Source: Cephalotus follicularis (Eukaryota > Streptophyta > Magnoliopsida > Oxalidales > Cephalotaceae). From it: a stretch of DNA of 64,000 nt. Where the stretch lies: NCBI GenBank assembly GCA_001972305.1, contig BDDD01001500.1:181411-245410 (forward strand). Reading direction: 5' to 3'. The notes under the pieces are model-generated. The model did no database searches and had not been told where the DNA came from. It worked only from the letters and a program-made list of their open reading frames with translations. Below are positions 25,646 to 37,204 of the stretch, piece by piece (position 1 is the stretch's first letter; each line of letters opens with the position of its first letter). The position numbers and the translations under genes were made by a program.

Positions 25646-25799
25646 CTAGGAAGGAAACCGAAACACGTGATATCAAACCGAAGCACAAAATTCAAAACAG
25701 AAAACATATCAGAAAGGCCAAAACATAATAGTCCTAACCCAAGTCTACCCAAGCTCACAGGTCAAACCAAGTCAGGTCTTCTAAGGAACAAAGCCTATT

Positions 25800-25810
25800 C
25801 TCTGATACCA
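25800..25810 (-). other. Primer-binding site of element B
   Basis: On the minus strand TGGTATCAGAG, complementary to the 3' end of plant initiator tRNA-Met, lies five bases inside the 5' LTR end. Confidence 0.88.
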
Positions 25811-25815
25811 TAAAC

Positions 25816-28583
25816 TGTAAGACCCCCGAGACATGGGAGTCGCCACAGGTGCATATAACGTAAACTTTAACATAATATATCATATTAAAAACGTGATCTC
25901 ATTAAATACGTGATGGTTTAAAGCATAATAAAAAACATACTGAAACAGAAAATAACTGAAACTTATTCATAATCCCAAAAGTCATAATATGAAATAACAT
26001 ATTGTTTATTAAACGGGTCTACTATGACCACATAAACACAGAGGGATCAGCTCCTAGATGATCCTCAGACATATGCGAGTCACTCTCATCACACATTGCC
26101 CCTTTGCTCCTGATAACCTGTCGCATGGAAACAAAAACACAGCTGAGCAAACCTCAGTACGGATATAGAATATAAAAACAGTAAACGATATTTTAAAGCA
26201 AGAAGATTTCAAAAGTACCTTAAAGCAGAAATCTTTAAGCAATAAAATAATTTAAAACATACTTTGTAAATGCCCACGGCAACACATATAAATCAAGCTC
26301 ATAACTTTGAAACCATAAAGCATACCTTTCCAAAACATAGGATCCATAACTGAGCACCAAAACCCATAACATATCATATAGTAGCAAGGGGTTCACGACA
26401 CCCAGATTGCCAAATGGAATTGTAGTGTACGGCACTACACATACAATTCCCTTATCCCAAGACATATCCCAAAAATATATAACCAGGATCGATCCATACG
26501 CCTCTATCACAAATCCTATCCAAGGATATCCCAGAGAGACGTCGTAAACTAATCACACCGTTACGGAAAGTGTCATGCCCCTGTGCCAGGCTCACAGCAT
26601 GCCTATGGTACCCCCATAGGTGGTTATAAAAGCTCAATATTTCACCATTTCAAAAACTTGATTTCATCAAATCAATTTAAAATACGTAGAAGGGTTTTCC
26701 CAAAACATAATCATACATCGTACTCAAACGATATAAACACATGCTTTCATAATCGAAAAAATCAACTCATTTAGGTTCACAATAAAGAGATGATTACATA
26801 ACATTTCGTAAACACATCATAACTGAATTCATAAAGTCAGAAATATTTACCTCATAAAATATCAAGTGACTTTATTTTCAAAATCCAAACATAACGGATT
26901 TCATAACCAAAAGAAAACATATTCATAAAACCGAATAATAACCCAAAACAAAGAATCTGTATATTTATTCTCAAACAGAATCGAATCAGTAAGAGTGTAT
27001 CAAGGAACGAAAATCCGGACCTTATGCGATCACAACCTAACTTACGAATATCCGGTAAACTTAATTTGCTTCACGTAGCACAATAATCCATTCAAGATAC
27101 CAATGTTCAAATAAGGGTCTAAAATTTCATTTTGAGCATAAAACAGAATCATAACGATGTTTAACATAGACCCGGATCATCGGAAGAATAAACGTATGAA
27201 AACAGAAAGCTACAGGGCATTCCAGCCGACTGTTTCAAGAATCCAGACGACGACAAGGGGTGGCAGTCGACTACACAACAGGGCCAGTCGATTACTCATC
27301 CTGGACATGCAAGCAGTCGACTGAATCAGGGGTCCAGCCGACTACTCAACACAAGATAGCCGATTGTTTGCACAAGGCAGTCGACTACTCAAACTAGACA
27401 GTCGACTGTTCATATGGGCAGTCGACTGTTCTAGGTGACAGAACAGCAGTTCAGTGCGATTTTGTGCAATTTTAGCAACCAAGACTCGGATTTTTCAATA
27501 CCAGAAGATTACCAACATGCAAAACAACTTCGTATGGCATGTAAAACATTGTTACAACACAGAATTCGACAAGGACATGTTGACAGAAAATTATTTAAGG
27601 TGACAGGGACTTTATACCATGTACATCTCTTCCTAATCAATTTTTTGCATAATTGCCATAGTCCAATTTATGAAACCAGATTACATAACTCATATGAGAT
27701 GCCCATAGGCTGGCTAATCAACTGAGAAACAATTAACAGAACACTTAGAAAAAGGCAGGAACCAAAACTAAACCATCTCTACCAACCAATGTACAAAAGT
27801 TTTGATGGCAACAATCCAAAAACCAATCACCAAGACATAACAACATTGGAAACCAACCTGTTGGATGTCAAAAATAGTTGTAGAAACACCAATTCGGAGA
27901 ACACAGTGGCTGGTCAAAAAGAAAAACGAGAGGAAGACATCAAAATTTCAAGGCCTGTCAGCTTTACCAACCATTGCAAAAACGATTCTTACATTGGAAC
28001 CATGAAGAAACTAACCTGATTGATGAAGCAAGAACACAAAAAACACAATGATTCTCCAATGGCAGGTTCGGCAGCAACCACAACAAAGAGAGAGGCGGCT
28101 GCCACAATGACTTTGGCATACATATATATCAAGAAGAGACCAAACAGGAATGGATAGCAAAAAGGGAAAAACCAATCTGTTGGATAGGGAAAAAGGGGCT
28201 GATTTTTAGGAAGAAAAGAAGGAAAGAGATAGAGTTGTGAGGGAGAGGGAGATTGAAGAGAGTGGGATACGGGAGAAAGAGTTTGAGAGGAAAAGGAAAG
28301 TAATAAAAATAGAGATTTTTGTCTTTAAAACCCAATTCTGAAAATTTAATAAAATCAATTGTAAATATAGTATGGTAATTAAGTATTTGATAAAAATGGT
28401 TTGTAATAAAAAAAAAAATTAATATAACTAAATTTACCCAACATAATGTCCATACTAACTTGCCCAAAATTAAGGCTGCTATCAGTCAGCCCAAAACATA
28501 AACCCAACGAAAACATACAATTACTTAAACGAAAACAGATAAAACCCGTAAGAAAAATACGTACAGGCAAGCAGGGTATTACA
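25816..28583 (-). repeat. 5' LTR of element B (2768 bp)
   Basis: On the minus strand it starts TGTAATACCCTGC (ending at 28583 on plus) and ends GGGGGTCTTACA (25816). It contains a segment (26905-27517) missing from the 3' LTR, and in it the CAGTCGACTG cluster. Its R/U5 side resembles that of LTR A. Confidence 0.92.
27224..27436. repeat. CAGTCGACTG palindrome cluster in the B 5' LTR
   Basis: Around ten copies of CAGTCGACTG or near forms (CAGTCGACTACTC, CAGCCGACTACTC, CAGTCGATTACTC) occur in about 210 bp. The clearest are near 27314, 27390, 27402 and 27419. The core reads the same on both strands. The whole cluster falls in the segment deleted from the other LTR. Confidence 0.8.
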
Positions 28584-28588
28584 TAAAA

Positions 28589-29372
28589 ACAACATTGTGC
28601 AACAATTCTAAAACTGATATTTCGTCTTGAAATGTTCCTTTCCAGAGAAAACTTAAAACATCAAAGTTAAATTAGACATTTCAAATATTTCATAAAGGTA
28701 AATTGCATAATTTTTGGCTGAGAAACGAAATCACAATGAATTTTTAAAGTTGTAAATTTCATATAATGGCAGGTCATGAGCAATAATTTTAAACACAAAT
28801 TTTCTTTAAGAAAATGCCAAATTACGATTATGTACCAAACATAACAGTTTTAGAGGACATCTTAAGGTTTCCAAAACATTCAACCATTAAAAATTTCATC
28901 AAGAATTGAATAAGATATGAATAAAAGAAGCTGCTATAAAATATCATAATAAAACAGGACATTTAATGCTTTGGAAATAGAGTTGGAATCCTTACTATGC
29001 TTTAATTCCCTTTACTCCATTCTCTACACAGCACTAATCTCGGTAGAAACTCTTCCTCTTCTCTTCTCCCCTTCACTTAGTTGAATTATCCGAAGGCTCA
29101 GCAGAAACAACCTTTCCTCGGCTAACACTACACATACTTATAGAAAGAAAACATGGGGTGCAAGCTTCCCTCTCTCATGATTACTTACCATGGTAGTAGC
29201 CCATGTGCTCAATTTCCTACCTTCCATTTCATGACATCTGTTTTTGGTTATTATTTTAGTCTTGTCATTAGGATAAATATCTGCAGTCTTCACTTCCTAG
29301 CTTGACAAGTGTCCTTCAATTAGTATAATTAACCCACAAAATAAAAAAAACTAGATTTGGTAACTGGTATGT
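28589..29372 (-). repeat. LTR D', middle segment
   Basis: It continues LTR D' after the element B insertion. It matches LTR D (about 52467-53160) read in reverse: the AGAAAACTTAAAACAT block, then GACAAGTGTCC, then AACTAGATTTGGTAACT (D: AACTAGATTCTGGTAACT on the same strand). The match stops sharply at about 29372, exactly where LTR D holds its copia-derived block. Confidence 0.65.
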
Positions 29373-29572
29373 ATAACTCTCGAGGACACTCACTGTCCTC
29401 GATTCTCTACTCCTCTACTTTTCTCCAAGAGCGCTCCTCCAACATTCCTAAACCTTAGCATCAAAACGCACGATATAATTAAACTTAAAACACCGGAGCG
29501 CTAAAAACTTCAAGTCGTCCTCGGACCTCTCACTTTCTTGGATCCTCTGACTATTTTCCAAGGACTCTCCTC

Positions 29573-29663
29573 TGCCGTGGGATCCTCCGCCATGGGATCC
29601 ACCTCCATGCGATCCTCCACCATGGGATCCTCCGCCATGCGATCCTCTGCTATGCCATCCTCT
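29573..29663. repeat. 15 bp minisatellite, about six copies
   Basis: Units are variants of CATGGGATCCTCCGC. The reverse strand stays open across it and would read as HGGGS repeats, an artefact of the 15 bp period. Confidence 0.9.
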
Positions 29664-30782
29664 GTATCTTCTCGGCGTTATAGGCGAAAGGCCCAACCTT
29701 ACCCGAGGATACCCAACCTCCTCGGGTAAAACTCTATAAACTTAAAACATCCACCTTAGCCTTAAACTACTCTCCTCCGCTAAGCTCATCTCTGTTATAC
29801 AAGCCGAGGACTCTCTAGCTCCCCGGTTAGACCTGAGAACACAAAACTCAAAATAGGAAATATCCATGAAATCACAAGATAAACAAATCTACCGACTCAA
29901 AACATCCATAAAGTTTCTTGAAAGTATAAAATCATTACATAGTTGTCCTCTGGCATAAACATACACTGCCTCCTCTGGCTCGGCAAAAGAATAACATATC
30001 TTATTCAAAAGAAAAAGCTCTCGGCTACTGTACTACAAAAAGGAAGGTAGAGAAACCCAAAAGAATTCCAAATGCTATGCAATGCTAAACGCCTGAGCTG
30101 ACGTTCCATGATGCCGAGCTCAAAAAGCTACCTTCCTGAGCTCCCTACTACTGGTCTGGAGGATCTTCTCCTCCTCCTGCTGGGTCCTCTGCAAAAGAAT
30201 CTGTGAGGGGATTAGTCCAACTGACTAAGTAAATGAGAACAAAACATCATCATGTGCATTCTTTAAAATGAATGTGCTGAAAGAAAGCATGCCATGAACA
30301 TGATTAAGGATCCCAACTGGGGAAAAACAACTATACAAACATAAATGTCATGGATCACATATGATGAAACGCTCAAAGGACATGAAAGAAAAGCTTACTC
30401 TTTCCTATGCTTAATTAATGCTCTAAGATACTTACAAAAGCGGAAGAAATACTTGAGATAAAACAAAGACTTGCTGAAGTACTCTGGAAGAGGATCCAAC
30501 TTGTCCTGAGGTGCTGAGAAGGATGAGACTAGCTTGGAACTTAGTTTTCTTTGCTATGCTTTCCTGTTTACATAATATTGTTGCCAACTTATAGTGGTGC
30601 TGAGCTGAGGTGATCTAGGCCGAAGCCTGCTTGGCAGTATCTGCCAAGAACCCATGGTTCTCCTCTGAGCTTGCTATTTCTTTGTTTTACTTACTTATCT
30701 GAGCTGAAGGCATAACTACCGAGGACAAAGCCCTCCTCTAGAAGACTTATTGAAAGGCTCTAATCTCTATTGTGGAAACTTA

Positions 30783-31042
30783 GCTCTGCTGTACTCAAAC
30801 CCTAAACACCATCATAGACAATAGTGTAAAGGAGATCCAGGTAGGACTTGGGGACAGTCTCGCTCTTCTTCCCATCATTGATAGTAGTAGGCTGAGGAGG
30901 TTGGAGCTATGTACATAGTGCTCAACTGCGCTCAAACCCTAAACACCATTATAGACATTAGCATGAAGGATATCCAGGTAGGACCTGGGGGCAGACTCGC
31001 TCGACTTCCCATGATAGACAATAGTAGGCCGAGGAGTGGGGT
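30783..31042. repeat. Tandem duplication of about 120 bp
   Basis: The copies at about 30783-30899 and 30925-31042 share CTCAAACCCTAAACACCAT, ATCCAGGTAGGAC and TAGTAGGC in order, with many substitutions. A spacer of about 25 bp lies between them. Confidence 0.85.
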
Positions 31043-31740
31043 TGAGCACGTACGCGTTACCTTCTCTGGAAAGTGACTGATTCACTTAGAAGAAACTTGA
31101 GCTCTAGTGCTCGGGAAACTCTCTCTCTCTCTCTCTTATGTTAAGGAAAACATACAAAGACGCTATGGAAACAAATTCCCGTTAGAAAGCTCTCGCTGTA
31201 CTGGAAATTGAAAACTGGATGAGTTATCAAGAATATCATGAAACAACTAGAAATATAGAAGGGATGTCCCACTCACAGTTCTTGGTTGCGTTCTTACTGG
31301 CTTCCTCTGACGAGAACTTCTCCTCCTTCTCCTCGTCTGCTACTGCGCCTGGCTGCTTCTTAGCTAATCTTGGAAAGCTTCAAACTGTTGTTCTCCTCCC
31401 GCTCGTCAAAGACAAGGAAGAAGAAGAAGAAGAAAAAGAACTAGAGCTCTCTCTCACTCTAACATGCCGAAGCTAAGGGAAAATCCAACACCAAAAGAAA
31501 ATATCTCTTTGCTAATCTCCACAAAACCATCATTAAACCTTGGGATTTGGAAACTTCCTCAACAAGCTTTGCACTTAAGTCCTCCAACTATTTCTAATCA
31601 CACTTTACACTTGGGCTTATAACAAAATCAACACTTACCTTTCGTCTCTTACTCAAATACGTCCAAAGCCCATAAAAACAAAATTTATACACCATAGAAA
31701 AAGTTTTTCTTAGACTCCAAAACAGATACGGGGCCTTAGA

Positions 31741-32054
31741 GCAGCCAACTCGAGATCATGAGTAGGATAATTCTGTTCGTGTACTTTAAGTTGTCTGGAA
31801 GCGTAAGCAATTACTCTTCCCTGTTGCATCAACACACAACCAAGTCCTTTACGAGATGCATCGCTATATACTACAAAACCTTCTGACTTATATGGCAAGG
31901 CCAATATTTGTGCGTTTATCAATCTTTCTTTTATCTCTAGGAAACTCCTTTCGTATTGATCGGACCATTTGAATTTAACATCCTTCCGCATCAGTTTTGT
32001 GAGAGGGTTTGCTATGCGAGAGAAATTTTTGACATGATAGGTTTCGCTGTATAC
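31741..32054 (-). pseudogene. Gypsy RT/RNase H fragment
   Basis: Read leftward it gives a short piece of pol: [25 protein letters not shown], then the RNase H segment [18 protein letters not shown] and [11 protein letters not shown]. It breaks off at 31741 where the D' LTR starts, and at about 32054 where an A LTR piece starts. Orientation and place fit pol of the same minus-strand element as LTR D', with integrase deleted, but another source is possible. The first residues (expected GYYRRF) are already scrambled. Confidence 0.85.
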
Positions 32055-33166
32055 TACAGATTTTGAGCATGATGTTCAATTACGAAAGTATGCTAATTTC
32101 ATGATGTGATAATTTTTTGAATTGGTTTTGGAGTAAACCAATAATTGCAAACGATTTTTTGATAAAATCATTATTTTTTAAATGCTGGGAATATTTGTTT
32201 CCTACCTATGGAGGTACTATAGGCATGTCGTAGCCCTGGCATGGGGACATGACACTTCCATAGCGGTGTGATTAGTCTACGACGTCTCTTTATATCTTGT
32301 GATAGGATACTTACAATTGAGGTGTATGGGTCAACCCTAGTTGTTATCGGATTCAGATTTTGGGAATTTATTGGGTAGTGTCGTACACGTCATTCCATTT
32401 GGCATGTGGATTCTGCAAGATCCCTTGCATATATTTATGTATTTAATCTGTTATTGCATATCTCAGTATAAACCATCGTTTGAAAAAGTTTTGGAAACTG
32501 ACATGAAAGAAACTATCTTCTTTATGGAAGTTCGTGAACTTATATGTATATGTTTACTTTTGAAAGTTTTATCTGAAAATTTATGATTTCAGTTTATTCG
32601 TTTGACATGAATGCCATTTAAATTGCATAAGTTCGGTTTATTTGTGAATTGTTCTATTTTTCTAAAATATTTGCACTATTTGTTTCGTAACTGTTTCGTT
32701 TCGTAAACTGTTCTATTTTGTTTCGTAAATTGTTTTGTTTCGTTTGTAAACTGTTTTGTTTAGTAATCTGTTTTCTTCGTTAACTATTTTGTTATTCTAT
32801 ATCCATACTGAGGTTTGCTCAGCCACGTTTTGTTTTCCATACGGCAGGTTATCAGGAGCTTTCGAGGCTAGTGTGATGAGAGAGCTACCCTATGTCAGAG
32901 GATCACTTAGGAGTAGATTCTGTAAAGTGAATAATAGTTGTTTGATGATCTTATGTTGACCGATGATATGAACAATATTTTTGATTTTGGAATTTATGTT
33001 AAGGATGATATATGTAGTTTCAGAACCACCACGTATTGATGAATTGATAAGATCAAGATATTTTGTGGTAAAGATTTGTTCATATGATTATGTATATTAG
33101 TTTTGTGTGACAACCCGATCCCGAATCGGGGGTCATATGCTTGTTGCCGAATCGAAGGGTGTTACA
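32055..33166 (+). repeat. Family A LTR end piece (last 1.1 kb), before internal domain 2
   Basis: It matches 15455-16566 collinearly and ends GGGTGTTACA. The left end is a break against RNase H sequence. It may be the missing end of the A LTR that starts at 16983. Confidence 0.85.
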
Positions 33167-33582
33167 GTTACGGTATCAGAGAAAAGGTTTTCGGTCCTTA
33201 GAAATCCTATCTAGGTTTGACCTGTAAGATGGGTAGAAATCGGGTTAGGGATTTTTCTTAATAGTTGTTTCGGTATGTCTTTGTTTAAGTTTTCTATTTC
33301 CATTCATTTTGTCATGTCCCGGTTCTCGTTCATAGATGGCACGTATGAGGCAGACTTAAGATGCTCAAGGGTACTGTTTCGGGTTTCCCTTTTCTAATGA
33401 CCGTAAGGCTTTGTGTTTCGTTATGTTGGAGTATTTTGTGATTATGCTATTATGTTCAACGATGAAATTTCGGGAGGTAAATTTTTTTTGAAAGAGATGC
33501 ACAATTTCGAAGTAAGGTTTGGGAGTTGGAGGTTATAGTTGTTTAGATTTCGGGATGAAATCTTCTTTTAAAGGGGTGGAGA
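33167..33582 (+). mobile_element. Internal domain of non-autonomous element A, copy 2 (416 bp)
   Basis: Same length and layout as copy 1. The PBS has one change (CGGTATCAGAG, 33171-33181). The gag start is ATG at 33336 and reads only six further codons (MARMRQT) before a TAA. The purine tract AAGGGGTGGAGA lies before the LTR start TGTAATACCCCG at 33583. The shared deletion in both copies shows that the short form itself was copied. Confidence 0.88.
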
Positions 33583-36465
33583 TGTAATACCCCGTTTTTC
33601 CGTATAAAATTTTCGGACCTTTTAATATATTTTTTGTGGGGTGGTTATTTATTTTGGTATGTGAATTACCATTTTAGCTTTGTCCTTGGCCAGGCTGAAT
33701 TGATTCTAGCCTCGGGCCATTGGACCTTTGTTAGTAGGTGTGTACTTAATATATATAAAATTATTTACAAAACAATTCTTATTCTTTTATTATTTTAATT
33801 ATACCAAAACCTATTTACTTAATTATTATTTTTATTTCCCCCAATCTCTGTTTTTCCTATTTCTTTCTTTCTTTTTTTTCTTCTCTCTCCTATAATTTCT
33901 CTCCCACTCTCTCACTTATTCCCTCTCTCTGCGATGTCTCTCTCCCTCGTCAACCCTCTCCATTTCCATATCTCTCCCATGCAAGTCTCTCACTTTCCAT
34001 TTCTCTCCCGTTCTTATCTCTCTCAGGCATTTTGCTCTTCTTTAGTCGCCACCATTCTTTCTTTTTTTTTTTATCTCCTTTCTTCGTCTCTCTCTCACCT
34101 GGACAGTCTCTCTCTCACTCTTGGACACCGGCATTGTTGCACAGCTCAGAGGAAAATTTCTGCATTGCCGCCCACAGTCCTACATCACTTCAGGTTCGAT
34201 CTCTTGTTTCGCTGTGGTGATTCGTTTACTTGATATAAACTGTATAGATATGCATTTGTTTAACCCTCCCCTCTCCGTGTAACTCCCTGTACCATTTTGT
34301 TGCCGGTCCTTTAACATTTATGGTGTCCGGCATGGGTCATGATCTGGTTGGATATCAACCCGGTCACATGTGTTGAGGTGATCCCGTCCCTCTGTTTAAG
34401 CATACCCATGCCTGCCTTGCCCTTGTTTTTTGTGTTCTCCCCTGCCCATTTTGGCGTCAAATAGGTTAGTTTAATCTGGTTGGGTTGCTGGTTGTGTTGA
34501 CACCACTGTTGCACAGAAATCTATCATCTTGGCTCATGCTCAGCACTGAAATCCTCCTACTTGTGCTTTGTCCCTCTACGTATGCATTTGTGTTGGGTGT
34601 GTGAGGGCAGTGTAAGTGTGTTCAGCATGAGAATGCATGTGTTGTGTAAATGGAGGCAGTGTGTACGTGTGAGTGCTGTGTAGTGTGTGTGTTGAGTGCA
34701 GTGTCGGGTATGAGTGTGATGTTAGTGTGTGTGTGTGCAGCGTATGCGTTCGTGTTGTGTAGTGCGGGCAGTGTGAGTGTATGTGTGTTATGTTACGGGC
34801 AGTGTATGTGTTATGGGTGGTGTAGTGTGTGCAACCGAAGTGTGATAGTTGTGCATACTGTGATGCTGTGTTAGGATGGGTTCTGTGTTAAGTGGTGTGT
34901 ACAGTGTTGGAGTGTATGTTGTGTTCTGTAACTATGAACCATGTCTGCTCACAAATGCATTGTTTTAATCCTCACTTCCATCAAGATATGTGGTAGAACT
35001 GTAAGCACACTTCAATTCATGTAAAGCGTCGACGCCATCCCCCCTTGTTTCAGCAAAGCGTTGATGCCCTTTCCTCAAAGTTTGAGTTTTTAAAACATTT
35101 AAGCGTCGCCTGTCTCCTGATAAACGTCGACGCTTGTGCTAGAAAGAGTCTACGCTCTCAGCTTTATTCTCAAGAAAGCGTTGACGCTTTCGCAAGGATT
35201 TCCAATTTATGATTTGAATAGTTTTTAAATCTTTTAGATAATTGTATCGACCGAAGTGCTGCGTAGGGATTATTTGATCTTCTCTTGAGGATAGTTTTGA
35301 TGATTACGTAAGGTGCGGATCTTTCGTTTCTTCATACACACTTATCGATTTTATTAGAGTATAAATTCAGTTTTAGATTGTGAAAATGTACGGATAATTC
35401 TCTTCTTGGACATCTGATTTTATTGAAATAAATTCAGTGTTAGTTTTTATGGATATTGTACGAGTTCTTCGTTTTGGCTATCATTCGGCTTTTATTTGAA
35501 ACAATCTCCGTTTTGATTAGGAGCTTCTAATATTCTTTGAATAAAATCAGTTTTATTACTTCAGGTGATTAAAGTTGAATATTTATGATTTTACAAATCT
35601 AATATTGTTTTATATACTGATTTTACTGCAATCATCTCTGTTAATTATTGTGAAGCTAAATGGGTATGATTTTCGGATATGGAAGTATGTTTTGATATCG
35701 ATTTCAGATTTGTTCGAAAAAACTATATGTTTTGAAATAGTTTTAGATATTATTTTGGTTTTGATTCTCCCATCGTGATTTTATTAAAATACATTCGGTT
35801 TTACTTTTAGTGAATAAAGTACAGATTTTATTCTTCATTTTATTGAAACAAATGATATTTATGTTTTTAATGAATAACGTACGGAATTATTCTTCGCTTT
35901 TGGACTTCTCCTTTGGTTTTATTTAAATGAAATCAGTTTTGCTTTTAGTACGAAATTATTCTTTATTTTTGGTTTATTCCTTCGGTCATTATTGAAATCA
36001 TTTCAGTTTTGTTACGGATTTTCTTTCCTTGATTATCATCCTGTGATATTTTTATATCTTTTGCGAAAATGTACGGATTCCTTCGTCTTTGGATATTATC
36101 CTTCGGTTTTATTTGAATTGATTTAGTTTTGTTTTTGATGAATAAGTATGATTACTTTCGTTTCCAATCATTATCCTCTGATTTTATTGCATGAATTCAG
36201 ATATGTTTTTCGTACGGATTCTTCGTTTTGACTATATGAAATCCGTTTTATTACTTTTGAGTAAAGTTGAATATTACTGCTTTTATAAATTCAACATGAT
36301 TTTTACTTATGAAAGTATGCTAATGTTTATGATACATATTTTGAGCATGATTTTTAATTACGAAAGTATGCTAATTTTATGATGTGATAATGTTTTGAAA
36401 CCAATAATTCGAAATGATTTTTTTTTTTTTGATAAAACCATTATTTTTGAAATACTAAGAATATT
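33583..36465 (+). repeat. Family A LTR after internal domain 2, first 2883 bp
   Basis: It starts with the intact TGTAATACCCCG and is the best A LTR start in the window. It holds a CT-rich tract, the GT-rich tract (34600-34850), a GTCGACGCC cluster (35024-35180) and a long AT-rich part. At 36466 it is cut by the 5' LTR of element E, with ATATT just before the junction as the possible target duplication. The A LTR would continue with the sequence seen at 15598-16566, giving a full length of about 3.9 kb. Confidence 0.88.
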
Positions 36466-36907
36466 TGTAAGAGCCCTAAATATTATAAAGTATTAATGGG
36501 CCTTAAGAAATTGTTTTCTCTTTGGGCCCGAAATGGAATATGGTTTATGACATTGGGCTCAAGAGATTACTTTCTCTCTTTTGGGATGGGTTTGTGTATA
36601 GCATGTGTCAATTGGACTTTAAAGATTAAATAGTGAAGTGGGCCCAAGGGAGGAGGTCAGCCCAAGTACTAGAAATGGCCTGCATCTGTTGGAATTGTGT
36701 AGGAAGTTCTGGATTCTTCCACTTGTGATGATAAAAGAAGAATGGAGCCAGGGAGACACGCTTTTGGCAGTTTGCTTGCACACTCTCTAGAGAAATCAAG
36801 AGAAAGGTGAGAATGGTGGCAGATAGGACCGAATATTGGTAAAGTGAGGAGGAAGAAGACAAGATGGGTACTCTTCCGATGAGTCCCACGCCTCTTGCAC
36901 TCCCACG

Positions 36908-36915
36908 TATAAATA
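36908..36915 (+). promoter_or_regulatory. TATA box in LTR E
   Basis: TATAAATA in the context CACGTATAAATACCCATC, about 440 bp into the LTR, matches a plant class II promoter. Transcription would start roughly 30 bp downstream. Confidence 0.65.
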
Positions 36916-37204
36916 CCCATCTCCGGGAAGCAAGGGAGATCATGTAAGAGTGAAGGGAAAGGCAATCTAAGCGTGTAGCAGTCCTCGGCCAAAAGGAAGT
37001 CCAGAATTTAAGAAGGAACCAGGCCATCTCCATTTCCAACCGTTCTCCAGGTAGATTGCTTCATGTCCGAGCGCCTACCAGCATGTGTGTTTGTGTGTGG
37101 TGTTGTTTGCTTTGGTTGATTGCTTGAATGTATGTGTTTCTGTGTGTTGTTCTTATGATTGTTTGTGTTGTTAGACTAGGATTTTGCCCTTTCCTGTTGA
37201 ATTG

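Larger units (their letters stand above)
18870..28583 (-). mobile_element. Full-length Ty3/gypsy chromovirus, family B, with TSD TAAAA
   Basis: Both LTRs, PBS, gag-pol and purine tract are present in the right order on the minus strand. The target duplication TAAAA is at 18865-18869 and 28584-28588. The 5' LTR is 25816-28583 and the 3' LTR 18870-21019. In the first 190 or so aligned bases the two LTRs differ at about a dozen positions by eye, so this insertion is not recent. It inserted into LTR D'. It is the only complete element in the window, and it is defective in its reading frame. Confidence 0.93.
29373..31740 (-). repeat. LTR D', upstream (U3) segment with CGAGGAC-type repeats
   Basis: No similarity to LTR D is seen here. 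The segment contains many CCTCGG or GAGGAC words, a 15 bp minisatellite and a 120 bp tandem duplication. It ends at 31740 with what looks like a mutated LTR start on the minus strand (TCTAAGGCCCCG for TGTAAGGCCCCG), abutting RNase H sequence. I infer that it is the U3 of D'. It could also be a separate LTR fused to it, since no target duplication matches between 18136-18140 and 31741-31745. Confidence 0.5.

Noticed and set aside
29448..29729. Open frames with HGGGS or SSAMRS repeats on both strands
   Set aside because: Artefact of the 15 bp minisatellite at 29573-29663.
18141..31740. LTR D' as a solo LTR with target duplication
   Set aside because: GTATG (18136-18140) and GCAGC (31741-31745) do not match, and one side is RNase H sequence.
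36626..37039. 137- and 107-codon open frames on the minus strand
   Set aside because: They lie in LTR E across its TATA region, with no domain and no support from another copy.
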